A stretch of DNA of 64,000 nt. It comes from Atkinsonella hypoxylon. Taxonomy: Eukaryota; Ascomycota; Sordariomycetes; Hypocreales; Clavicipitaceae. Location of the stretch: contig JFHB01000175.1 of the NCBI GenBank assembly GCA_000729835.1, forward strand, positions 1 through 64,000, written 5' to 3'. Each line of letters begins with the position of its first letter. The first letter of the stretch is position 1. Positions 21,973 to 32,374 of the stretch are shown here, piece by piece. Below the pieces are notes generated by a model. The model was given only the letters and a program-made list of their open reading frames with translations, did no database searches and was not told the origin of the DNA. The position numbers were made by a program, and so were the translations under genes.

Positions 21973-24409
21973 TCACCATTGCCGACCGCTGGGTCCTTTC
22001 GGCGGATCCCGTACCAGCAATCTCACCTTGCCGTCCCCAATCTCCACTCCTTGGCTCAGAATATCAACCCCCTTGTTGTCCTCCTTGTTGTCCTCCATGC
22101 CCTCCTCGCCGTCCTTGCCCTCCTCGGCACCATCTCCCCTCGCAAGTGATTTGTCCCAGCTACGCGCATCGATACCGAGGATGCCGCCCATGCTGTTGCG
22201 ATCGCCAGGCACCGAAAACTCGCGAAACGCATAACGCCACTCGTTGAGAAAGTTGCGAACCGCCCTGACCACTTTATCCTTGCCGTGTTTGCTTTGGTGC
22301 CCTATTCCAGTGATGGCGTATACGGGCCTCGACTCTGTCCGGTTGTCCATGAGCGTCTTTTCCAGATACTCTACTGCCTCTTCCGGATGAAGTCCGTGCA
22401 GGTCTACGTAAACTTCGGTCGTGTTGCCCATGCCCATGCCCCTGTTGCGCTGTTCGTAAAGTTCTTGTGCCGCCTCCCTGTGCGCTTTTCGCATCAGGTC
22501 ATTCTCGCTCTGCCCACGCAGGCTGAGGGCCTTGGCAGCCCTAGCATCGTTGCGATTCCAGGCTTGAGCCGCACTGCAGGGTGTCAGATTAAAGCAGTCG
22601 TTGAGAGGAACAACAACACAAACAGACAGCAAGACAGGATTAGGAAAAGGGAGCAGGATTCCGTCACAGTAATGCAAATAATCACGCTCCAAAATAGAAC
22701 ATACCTTTGGAGAAACTTGTTTCGCAAACCGCCGTGTTTAATGGCTTCTTGACGAGCTTTCAGATACGCCTTGTTTGCTCGGTCGCCCGTTTCCATCCAA
22801 GGAATATGCTTCGGGCTCGGGATGGCCTGCGCCGCAGGACTATTCTCGCCAGAGTTGTTGGAGGACGAACCTCCGTTGGGGAGCCTTTTGGACTCGGCTC
22901 TCGGCGGGGTTGGACTAGGAGACGGCGTCATCTTGACAATGTCCGCCAACGAGCTTGGAATGTTTTCTTTATGCGCATGCCCGTGACCACCACGTTTCCC
23001 GTGGTGATGCTTCCTGCCTTGCTTCACCGTAGCTGAGCCGAGTGATGGAAAAGCTTCATTATCGTCGATAGCGGGGGCGCTGACATTCATGTCCTTGGTC
23101 TGATGTCGGCTGCTGGGTCTGGACCGTGATCGCGGGCTTTCCGAGCCAAGAAAGTTCCTCGGCCCTTGGGGAGGGTTGAGCCCAGCGGCGATAAGACTAG
23201 CTCCGCCCCCGTTGTCCATCTGTTCCATACCACCGTGCAGGGCGGGAAATGAATTCATGTCTTGCAATTGAACGTTCCCTTGCGCTTTTCCATTCTCGTC
23301 AAGAGACAGCTTGATGAACTTGGAAGGGTCATGTGAAAACACGCATGTATCACCTGCGAGACAGTTGCCCGTCATCCAGTATCTGAGGGCAATGACAGTA
23401 AGTCAGATCATGATATACACTTTTCCTTGGGGGGTTTTTTTCTTTTTTTCTTTTTTTCTTTTCTCGACAATACTTACTTGCAAAGATGATTGCTCAAATC
23501 ATGGCTGAATCGACAATCGGCACGCAAGCATTGACCCGTTGACATGTAAAACTTGCAAATTACTCCAGTCTTGGACTGGTTGTTAGGCGTCACTGGACGG
23601 CCGTCAGAGGAAACCGATCGTCCTATCAAAACAGTCTTGGGCTCTTCCAGGCTGCCGGGGGGACCACCATCTTGGCTCTGGGTCTCCATGATTGACGCAA
23701 TTGTGGCACTCAGGTCGTAGCCGTGGGAGCTCAGGGCGGCCTCGATTTCCTCGTCTGTCCTCGTTTGGCCCAATATAGATCGAAGCATATCGTATGGGGA
23801 CATGTCGACCTGCTGCGACGACATGGAAGAGAACTCGGGGGCAGCGGCGTTGAGTATGCTAGAGCTGCCGACAGAGGAAGAAGCACTGGCTACATCATCA
23901 TTCACCAGCCACTCCACATTATCGGACTGGTAGTCTCCTAGGATCTCGGCCGCCGGAGTCGGATCGCTTGCAAATTCGTACGCGTTCAGGTTTGGACTGT
24001 GAGGTATGACAGGCGTCGCGAGTGCCAGTCGTGGAGAGGCTCGAGGCGAGGAGAAAGGCGAGGCCGTAGAAGACTTGGATCTGTTGAATGTGGAAGAGAT
24101 GAAGCCCGGCGGAGCGAGAGGGCTCACAGCAAGCCTGGGGGATGCCGAAATTGGCGTTGGAGAACCTCGCCATGAAGCAGGAGATGGTCGTCGCAGAATG
24201 GAAGATCGAATGGGAGGCGGAGACGCAGAAGAGGCGCCGCCTTCTCGAAATCGCCACATGGCATCCAAGATGACATTGTCGAGGGAAGTGCCTGACAGGC
24301 TGGTCTCCTTCTTCAGCATCTCCTCCAGCCTGTCCGTCTTGTCCTCATCCTCCAAAGTCGTATCCTGCAGAATAGGCAGACACAAATCGTAGTGCTCGTC
24401 GGAGACCAT
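21973..24409 (-). CDS. UBA/CUE-like + tandem CCCH zinc finger + SMR domain protein, 736 aa
   Basis: Exons 24409-23478, 23382-22705 and 22573-21973 keep phase. The start MVSDEHYDLCLPIL is the first ATG that opens a hydrophilic, conserved-looking N-terminus. Domains: helical N-terminus (1-60); Ser/Pro-rich linker; a UBA/CUE-like three-helix segment about 205-241 (MLRSILGQTRTDEEIEAALS); CCCH finger 1 from Cys285 (CKFYMSTGQC...CRFSH); CCCH finger 2 from Cys310, split by intron 1; Ser-rich linker; helical segment (NDLMRKAHREAAQELYEQR); SMR domain with catalytic-type DLHG (Asp594, His596) and GIGHQSKHGK. SMR proteins of the Cue2/N4BP2 type cut mRNA on stalled ribosomes, and the DxH pair is kept here. 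A role in mRNA surveillance is inferred. The acidic tail is Glu/Asp/Lys-rich. Confidence 0.85.
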
Positions 24410-25144
24410 GGCGAGCAGTGTGCTTTTTATATGGGCGCTCGCGGGTAGTATTAGATGCGGGAGGAGAGACGAAACCCGGGGCAGCTGCGCAGCAACTAGC
24501 ACGTAGTCGCGCGTTTTCGATTAGAGTATGGGTGAGAATAGGTCCCGACGCGTCGGAAATTGAATTAGATATTGAACGACCTAGAACCGGGGATGGATAT
24601 AGACGCAAGAGAGGCAATCTATGACATTGACCTCAGGGAGGACGGCGTTCAGGAGAGGAGAGAAGTGGGGACCGAACCAGAGAGTGAGCCAGCAAGGGTC
24701 ATTTACAAAGAGGACAGAAAGAAAAAGAAAAGGCAGAGAAGAGAAAGAAAAAAAAAAGGGAAAAGAGGCGCCGCTAGTCTGCGTCGTGAGGCAGTGAGCA
24801 ACGGCACGACGTTGCAAGAGGTCGAAAGGGAAAACGAAGAACGAAGCCGAAGCCGAAGCATGCCCAGCCAGGGTGGTGACGAGGCGGGAAGGAACCAAGC
24901 TATTGGCATAGAGAGCTCGAGCATGTCAAACACGTCAACCACGTCAACCACATCGCGCAGCAGCGATTAGGTACGGGCGTGCACGAAAAGTCAGTGCAGA
25001 GCAGACAGCAGGCAAAGAGTTGGCGGATGCACCGATGCACTCCATCCAGTGACTGGGGACTGCTTTGGTTGAGTTGACGCAATGTGAGTGAGGTCGGTCT
25101 GATCACCGAGACTCACCGAGAGCAGTAGTTACACTCTGTACATA

Positions 25145-25247
25145 TGCATGCATGCATGCATGCACGTACGCATATATCAGGTACCTAGGTAGGTAGGTAC
25201 CTAGTACTTTATCTTCGATACCAATCTCAGTACCTAGGTAAGTACCA
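25145..25247. repeat. (CATG)n tract and CCTAGGTA palindrome block
   Basis: Five tandem CATG tetramers are followed by ACGTACG, then GGTACCTAGGTAGGTAGG and, 25 bp later, GTACCTAGGTAAGTACC. It is a member of the intergenic palindrome family seen elsewhere in the window. Confidence 0.75.
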
Positions 25248-25398
25248 AGAGCCACGCTTCTCCCTCGAAACCCCAAATGACCTACATACCGTGCGACAGA
25301 AACAAATACCGCAGAACGGCCAGCGTTGTCGTACAAGCGATGATATATATCTTCAACAGCGCAAGATCGGGGCAAGTTCTGGTGCCTTGCTGGCTGGC

Positions 25399-25434
25399 AA
25401 CGCGGCTGACAACGCGGCTGACAACGCGGCTGAG
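25399..25434. repeat. AACGCGGCTGAC 12-bp tandem repeat, three copies
   Basis: Three head-to-tail copies, the third with one change (GAG for GAC). Directly visible and intergenic. Confidence 0.85.
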
Positions 25435-27286
25435 GGAGGGAATACTAGCCAACGTCAGACGGTATGTGGCATGGAGCATTCTCACCCCCACGACACACGA
25501 CACTACCCAGTTTCACGTGTCATCTCGTATTTCTACGGAGGCCTGGTTGCTATCAGTCCAAGGGTCCCCATCCCGCCGGAGAGTCAATGCACCCGTCGAC
25601 GCCGACGCCGCCAAGTAGAGATTCTTCCTTCCGTTGCCAAAGTCAGGACCTCTACAATCGTTTACAGATTGACCAGGAACAAAACGTATCCTCTTCTAGG
25701 CTGCATCTCCCAGGTTTACAAGAAGCCTGCTCGTGGCCATGATTGGATTATGCGACGAGCTCCTTTCACGCGAGCCTGGTTTTGCGGTAGTGTACGTCCG
25801 TATGCCTCCCAAGGTAATAAGGTCGGACGAGGTGTTAAATGTAGGTCTTTGAAATGGTCTTCACTTGATTGGAGCACAGCTTCCGAGGCACTAGAATAGA
25901 GCGCAGCATATCTTCCAGACAGGTTATGAGACTTTCCCAATTAGCTGTTTCAACCAGTCGTATGTACACCATGGCACAGTGACCACTGGCGAAAGATGCG
26001 CTCTGATGTTACGTGAGGGCAGTTGCAGGGCGAGGCTCGCATCGGGTTCAGTTCTGTATGGCACTAGCGATACTCGCCAACACCAATCTACACACCAACT
26101 CCGACGAAACTTGTTCAGTACTGGCGCATTCGACATGTCAAGGCAACACATCACAAAGCAGCTACGAGCAACCAGCGCCTTCAAACTTGATGCGAGACAA
26201 GTTCAACCCGGGGCGCTACCACATCCCCCAAGACCAAGGAACTCAGGCCAAAGACAAGACATCACACGGTCAGCCACCAAGCAACGCACACACGACTACA
26301 ACCCTTCATAACGACCAGCGAGGGGTGCCAGCACAACAAGCTTCGTCATTCACTCCAGACCATCCGGCACTCAGAACCTAAGGGATCCCAACCAAGTCAG
26401 CAAGAGCACCAAACGCGACTCAAAACACCGTCGACAACAACAAAAATCTCCATCATACATCCAAGGTAGGCATAATTCTAGCGCTCACTGCACGTCAAAA
26501 GGCTCTGAGACGGCTAGCGTGGAAACTGCGAATTAAGTGGGAAATTATAATCACATAGAGATTTGCGTCCAGTCGGAAAACATGACAAATTCTTGCAAAG
26601 GGTAATCACAAAGGTACTTACGTTTTCAGAAAGACAATTGTCTTGTCTTGTCGCAAGGCGCATCGGCAAGTGACCCTGATCAAAGTCACAAAGCTGGAGA
26701 GTGGAAGGAGAAAAAAAATATAAAAATAAAAATAAAACCAAAACCAAATTTCTACCTGCGCAAGATTTTTTAAATACCATTGTGGGGGTGGTCGCGGTGG
26801 AGACACTGCTTAGTCATGCATGCACTTCATTGCTAGTGGGTCGTGTAGCCAGCAAGAATTGCATTTCTAGTGTTATATAAAACCAGCCTTTTGTATTTAA
26901 AAAAAAAAAACCATTGTGCATCTCGTTGAAATCCTACCAGTTACATTCGTGTATTCTTTGCATAGTGCTTGATTCGTGAAACCTAGCTGAATCATGCCTA
27001 TTAGTTATTACAAAAAATAAAATACAAATAATACAAATAATACAAACCCCGAGCACCTATCCACCTGACATGTGGAGACGCGCTTGCACGTCAGACGCCG
27101 ACGTCACCACAAGCAGCTGAAGCTGAACAAGCTGAACCTCGCCCTTCAAACCACCACGTGCAAGCGTGGCCATCGCAAAGATGACCTAAGCGAAGCCGTG
27201 TCGCGCGGCGTCCGCACGAAAAAAAAAAAAGGGCTGGCAGAGATCCCTTTCGCGATTCATCACCCGTCCCATCGCCCAGTCAGGCC

Positions 27287-28727
27287 ATGGACCGCGCAAG
27301 ACAAGCCTTCAGGCCCTCCGCCGGAGAGTACCAACCGGTCAGCGCAGACGAGAGCACCGCCCTCGAGGAATCCGTCGTCTTCGAGACCGAATCTGACGTA
27401 CCCTTCTCATGGCTCGAGTACTCCATCTTTGGCTTCCTGGGCGTAGCCATGCTCTGGGCCTGGTAAGTACGGCCCCCGTTCCTCCACGAAACCGTCCAAG
27501 TGGAAAGAAAGAGCGCTTTGCAGAATCTAAGAACTGGCGCGTCCAAGGAACATGTTTCTCGCCGCAGCACCCTACTTCGCCTCCCGCTTCGCCTCCAATC
27601 CCTGGATCCAAGCCAACTTCCAATCCGGCATCCTGGCCGTCTCGACAATCACGAACCTAGGCGTGCTCATCGTCCTGAGCAACATCCAGCACTCGGCCTC
27701 GTACCCCTTCCGCATGAACCTCGCCCTCTTCATGAACAGCATCCTCTTCGCCCTCCTCGCCGCCTCGACAGCTCTCTTCCTCGACGCCTCGCCCACCGCA
27801 TACTTCGCCTTCCTTCTCGTCGTCGTCGCCTTCTCGGCATGGGCAACAGGGCTGATTCAGAACGGCGCCTTCGCCTTTGCGGCAAGCTACGGGAGATCGG
27901 AGTACATGCAAGCTTTGATGGCAGGGCAGGGCGTCGCAGGCGTGCTGCCTGCCGTGGCGCAAGTGACGGCCGTGTTGCTGTTCCCCCCCCAGCACTCGGC
28001 TCCGGAGGATCAGCACCGCAAGCGAGGCGAGTCCTCTGCGCTCCTGTACTTCCTTGCCGCAGTGACCATTTCCATCGTCGCTCTTGTCGCGCTGGTCCCA
28101 CTCGTCAGACGACATAATCACCGTATTGAAAACAAAATGGTGGAACACATGGCTGAGTCGATGAATAGCATAGAGGATGCCGAGAGGGCAGCTCGAAAGG
28201 TCACGTCTCTCTGGGCGCTGTTCCGGAAACTACGCTGGCTTGCTGTCGGCGTGGCTGTTACTTTTGCCGTAACCATGTTCTTCCCCGTCTTTACGGCCAA
28301 GATCCACTCTGTTAGGGAAGACGCAGGGGCGATATTCCGACCCACGGCCTTCATCCCACTGGGCTTCGTGTTTTGGAACCTCGGCGACTTGGGTGGCAGG
28401 ATTGCGACATTACTCCCCTTTTCGTTGCAGCACCGGCCTTTTGTTCTGTTTCTTTTGGCCGTGGCGCGCGTCGGCCTGTTGCCGCTTTATTTGCTGTGTA
28501 ATATTAATGGTCGGGGCGCCATTGTGCCCAGCGATTTCTTCTACCTGTTTGTCGTCCAGCTTATCTTTGGCTTGACCAATGGCTGGCTGTCGTCGACTTT
28601 CATGATGGCAGCGGGGCAGTGGGTCGATGAGGGCGAGAGAGAGGCCACGGGCGGCTTCATGGGTTTGTTCTTGGTTATCGGTCTCACTATTGGTAGCTTG
28701 TTCAGCTTTACTGCTTCCGGCATTTAG
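27287..28727 (+). CDS. Equilibrative nucleoside transporter (SLC29/FUN26 family), 451 aa
   Basis: Exons 27287-27462 and 27548-28727 join in phase 2 and restore LWAWNMFLAAAPYF, the first membrane helix of the ENT family. The N-terminal 45 residues are hydrophilic and acidic. About eleven hydrophobic segments follow, for example LGVLIVLSNIQH, FAFLLVVVAFSAWATGLIQ and FVFWNLGDLGGRIATLLPF, with the long cytoplasmic loop between helices 6 and 7 (about 200-240). Family motifs include NGAFAFAASYGRSEYMQA and the GDLGGR segment late in the protein. Yeast Fun26 moves nucleosides and nicotinamide riboside across the vacuole membrane. Whether this one sits in the vacuole or the plasma membrane cannot be read from the sequence. 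The 3' end faces IPK1. Confidence 0.88.
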
Positions 28728-29219
28728 ACACTGGCGTCATCGAGCATGTAACGGGGTTCTGGTCTATACGAGTCTACTTTCGCGATACATAATGGCATAA
28801 TAACGTCTGCTTTCTCTGCCGTATCTTCAAATCAAATATCCCGTTCCTAATCTCCATATGTGCTATTCGGAACGGGGAACCGTTTCTAGAAGCAAAATCC
28901 ATGGCTTTCACTGGGAACCTCCCCATTATACAAGCCAAGCTAAAATACTGACATGGTCCCTGCCTCAAAATACAGATATCCCGGTGCGGTGCTGTGTTCC
29001 GGCGCCGAGGACAAACCCAAGCGCGTCGTAATGCTACCCAACGCCCAATCGTAATGACGAACCACCACTATTAATTCACGATTCTTTCCTTTACGCTCAC
29101 GGTTGAGGGGGAAAAAAAAACCGGTTTTCCTCAAGACTCTGGAAAAAAAATAAAGCAAGATATCAATATGAACACACACACAACGCAAACCGTGTTGATG
29201 AGAAACCGGATGAAATTCT
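28728..29219. other. 3' flanks of convergent ENT transporter and IPK1 genes
   Basis: 492 bp with A-runs at 29110-29119 and 29141-29153. I see no gene. These A/T-rich patches are plausible 3' end signals for the two convergent genes. Confidence 0.5.
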
Positions 29220-30972
29220 TTATCCGTTATTTTGGTGGGAAGGACGGTCCTTGTGCTTTACGACGGCCGGCACTTCCACTTTGAATGGCGCCAAAATTTG
29301 CTTGAAGGTGTCCATGTCCGTTGAGAAATTGTGCAATTTGATGCCCTTGGGTATCTGGGACGGATGTACGTCATTTTGACCAGCGTTATCCTTGGAGTGT
29401 TTCAGATCGGTGATTCGGATGATCTCGGGTTTCTTCTTGGAGGCGGCTGGCCCGTACTCGAGAAGGCAAAGTGACGGTGGACGATAGAACTGGTTGTCGC
29501 AAAGAATCCACTCCGAGGTGTAGAATCCTCCTTCCACAAGCTCTTCTTCAACGCCTCTCCATCGTTCAAACTTGACTAGGGGATCTTTCCAGTCAAGGTC
29601 TGCAAAGCGTAGCCGAACTGACTGGGAATACTTGTCGATTTGTGCAAAGCATGTACAATCTCGCAAGGTCATGGCGACGGGAAAGAACGGATCCGACGGG
29701 GACGCTCCAAGAGGACCAACCTCGTCGTGAATATCCTGCTGCTTTTTCAAATCGCGAATGGCGTCGTGGGTGGCGATTCGTTGCAGAGCCTCACCGTAAT
29801 CCGGTTCATTCGCAAGGTGAGGTGCCATTCGGAAAGGGGAGCGGACTGACCTGGGACAGTCAGAGTTCAGGAGAGCCAGTGGACAGGGTTTCCTCTCTGG
29901 CCGCGTCTTGTTTTTAGACAGGTCCTTGGCGAGATTCCTCAGCTCCATGGCACATTGCCTACATCGAATTGCGTCCTGAGGCGCGCTGGGGGATTGCGAG
30001 AGCCACTTAGGCTTAAACTCAACCAGAACACAGTTATCTAAAAATATTGTTTCGACTTGGTTAACTCACAAGGAACACACACACACAAAAAAAAAAAAAA
30101 AAGTAGGGGAGGAAGCACATGTAGGCTTGGATAGCCAAGTCTTGTCTGGAAAAGTAGAGAGAGCCTTACCCGGAGGACGCATGTCCTCTATGAGGAACCC
30201 CCAATCCGTCTCGCCGACGTACGTTCCTTTAAACTTTTCTCTTCGAGTGTGGTTGATGTCACGCAAGAGATTGTTGAGTTCTTGAACAATGTTAGACTTG
30301 TGAAGCACGACCAGTTCCTGGTGGACCACGTGGTTTCCAAGTATCGGCTTGATAGCAGTCTGAAGGAACCTCTGCTGCAGTAGGTAGTTATAGGTGAGGG
30401 GGGCGCCGAGAGACGGGACCTTTGCGACCCTCAAAAGAAGCCCTATCGAAATTAGCAAGAGATTGATGTCGCAGAGGCGAACCTCGCGGTGGTGTCGCAA
30501 ACCCACCCTTCAAGTCCCTTCCTGCGCGGTCGCGCTGAGGAGCCTTTAGCTCAAACACGGCATTAGCAGAGCCCTCGCCAACGAGTTTGACGGGCTTGGT
30601 GCCGGCGGGCAGCCTCTTGATGCTATGGTGGTGATGCTGGCCGAGGCAGTTGGCGAGGCACGGCTCGCTGCTGATGAGCTTGAGCATGGCCATGTCTTGA
30701 GAGGTCAGCCAGTCGCTATCATCTTCACGGCAGAGGTCCTGGCCGTCCAAGACGTCGAGGGCGGCGGACAGCGGATGCGAGGTCGGAGGTTGTGTGAGAA
30801 TGGACGAGGCGTCATCAGAACAAGGCTCAGGAGAGTCGCCATGATTGGAAGCAGAGTCTTGGTCGCTGGGCTGGGGTGCCACAAGATGCAGGGCCATCAT
30901 TGGAGGCCCCGGCCCTGCAGGTTTGATGCAAGGCACTGCAGGTTGAGCGAGGGGGCAGATCAAGGCTGGCAT
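29220..30972 (-). CDS. ipk1: Inositol-pentakisphosphate 2-kinase, 518 aa
   Basis: Exons 30972-30507, 30442-30170 and 30037-29220 keep phase. The enzyme phosphorylates IP5 at position 2 to make phytate (IP6), which supports mRNA export and is the precursor of inositol pyrophosphates. Evidence: the nucleotide-binding GEGSANAVF loop at 131-139; ILGNHVVHQELVVL; the EFKPKW motif at 253-258, matching the family ExKPK signature; Cys-rich RCRQCAMEL followed by CPLALLNSD, the equivalent of the family CPLDL block; and a C-terminal DLDWKDPLVKFERW segment, then FYRPPSLCLLEYG. An acidic, Ser/Pro-rich N-terminal extension of about 110 residues precedes the kinase fold, so a start at the downstream Met-Met (about residue 25) is possible. 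A CACACA/poly-A run lies in intron 2. Confidence 0.9.
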
Positions 30973-31434
30973 GAAAGACTAGAATAGAAGTGACTGCCAG
31001 CCTGCATGCATGTCAGACGGGCAAGCGCGCAAGAAAAGCGAGGAGCGAGTGACGCGGGCTTTTGAGTAAGAGTGCCAGCCAGCAAGGCCTTTGAACAGCA
31101 GAAATGGCAAATTGGCAGATGGCACCGGCGGGCGGGAACAAAGTGGGAGCGACAGCATGCCGGTTTTGGTTTGAGGGCTGATGGAAATGACATCTCGACA
31201 CGGCACTCGTGGTGGAGCTGCTCCCCGGGATTGCGAGTGGTCCAGTTGCGTTCTCTTGTCTTCTTTTCATGCTTGCTTGTCCTTCCTTTTGTTCCCTCGC
31301 TGAAGACGGGCAGTGCAAACGGTGCAGAGCAGCTTGAACAGGCCATGTCGACGTCCGTTCGACCGGGCCACGCTCAAGGCACGAACAGCAGTGAGATCAG
31401 CCGGGAGAGCTCAGACAGCTCAGACATGAAAGAT

Positions 31435-31470
31435 GAATGAGATGACGAATGAGATGACGAATGAGATGAC
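31435..31470. repeat. GAATGAGATGAC 12-bp tandem repeat, three copies
   Basis: Three perfect copies in the upstream region of IPK1. Confidence 0.88.
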
Positions 31471-31810
31471 TGGGGATGGGACTGGGAAGCAGCCTGGCGA
31501 GTCGGCGACAGATTCATTGGGACATCGGTGTCTCCCACGCCGCCATCGACAAAGGCGCCATGTCCCGGCTAATTTGTCGACCGTCCACACTTCGTAAAAG
31601 CATCCATCCATCCAGCCTGCTCGTCATGGCCCATGTTCCCCCACCCTCGCATCAGTTCTGTTCCGTAGCCGCGGCGCAACCAGCCGGAGCGCGTGGCGCG
31701 TGGAGCCCGGACAAAAGTAGGAGCGTGTACCAAAATGACACGCCAGGCCCAGTTTTTTTGATAGGGGCACCCGTAACATACGGAATAAACATTTATGAAA
31801 ACACCAGACC

Positions 31811-31850
31811 GACATAACATAGCATAACATAACATAACATGACATAACAT
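31811..31850. repeat. CATAA pentamer array
   Basis: About eight copies of CATAA with small variations (CATAG, CATGA). Confidence 0.85.
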
Positions 31851-32268
31851 CCGGCATATTCCTCTAATCACGAACTACCTCCTGATAAAGCTCCTCTACC
31901 GTGCTATATCCTGTCTGGCAAATTATTCCGCCGTCTCCGAAAGTAGATATGTCTGTTGTGGAGAGATTGTAGTTTCGGTTATCAACCAAGTTCGAGGGAG
32001 ACATTATCTCATAGATCCACTCCACAGGGAGTATTTAGCCAATGAAGACTCATGTTTAGACTCTGTACCTCACATTCAAGCTTTCTCTTCCTGTAATCCT
32101 CAGGAGCTTTCACCGCACTCGTTTGTAAATGTCAACGCGGTGAAGGCGTTTCTACGCTCACTTTAACTACAGAGAACAAGTCATATCGTCTGTCAATTGT
32201 CACAAACTGATGTTCCAATAATCCCTAGTAGTGGTGTGGGGTGGGGTGACAACGCCCGATTGTTTGTG

Positions 32269-32374
32269 CAACAACAACAACAACAACAACAACAACGCAA
32301 CAGTCACGCACAATCAGTCCTCAGTCCTCAGTCCTCAGTCCTCAGTCCTCAGTCCCCGGTCCCCGGTCCCCGGT
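32269..32374. repeat. (CAA)9 followed by TCAGTCC and CCCCGGT heptamer arrays
   Basis: A CAA trinucleotide run (32269-32296) is followed by about six TCAGTCC heptamers (32314-32355), which change into three CCCCGGT heptamers (32354-32374). The two heptamer types are in register, suggesting one array that has drifted. Confidence 0.85.

Larger units (their letters stand above)
24410..27286. other. 2.9-kb intergenic region between divergent CCCH-SMR and nucleoside transporter genes
   Basis: No gene is supported. Contents: a Lys/Glu/Arg-rich open frame 24572-24970 that looks like translated purine-rich leader; (CATG)n at 25145-25163; TACCTAGGTA palindrome blocks at 25180-25206 and 25231-25247; a 12-bp unit repeated three times at 25399-25434; AAAATA-type runs at 26712-26740 and 27006-27045; and a CACGTG E-box at 27155-27160, about 130 bp upstream of the transporter start. 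Confidence 0.5.

Noticed and set aside
24572..24970. Lys/Glu/Arg-rich 132-codon frame upstream of the CCCH-SMR gene
   Set aside because: It is the complement of a pyrimidine-rich leader of the minus-strand gene; composition explains the open frame.
25291..25899. 202-codon open frame on the plus strand
   Set aside because: It runs through the 12-bp tandem repeat and has no recognisable protein features.
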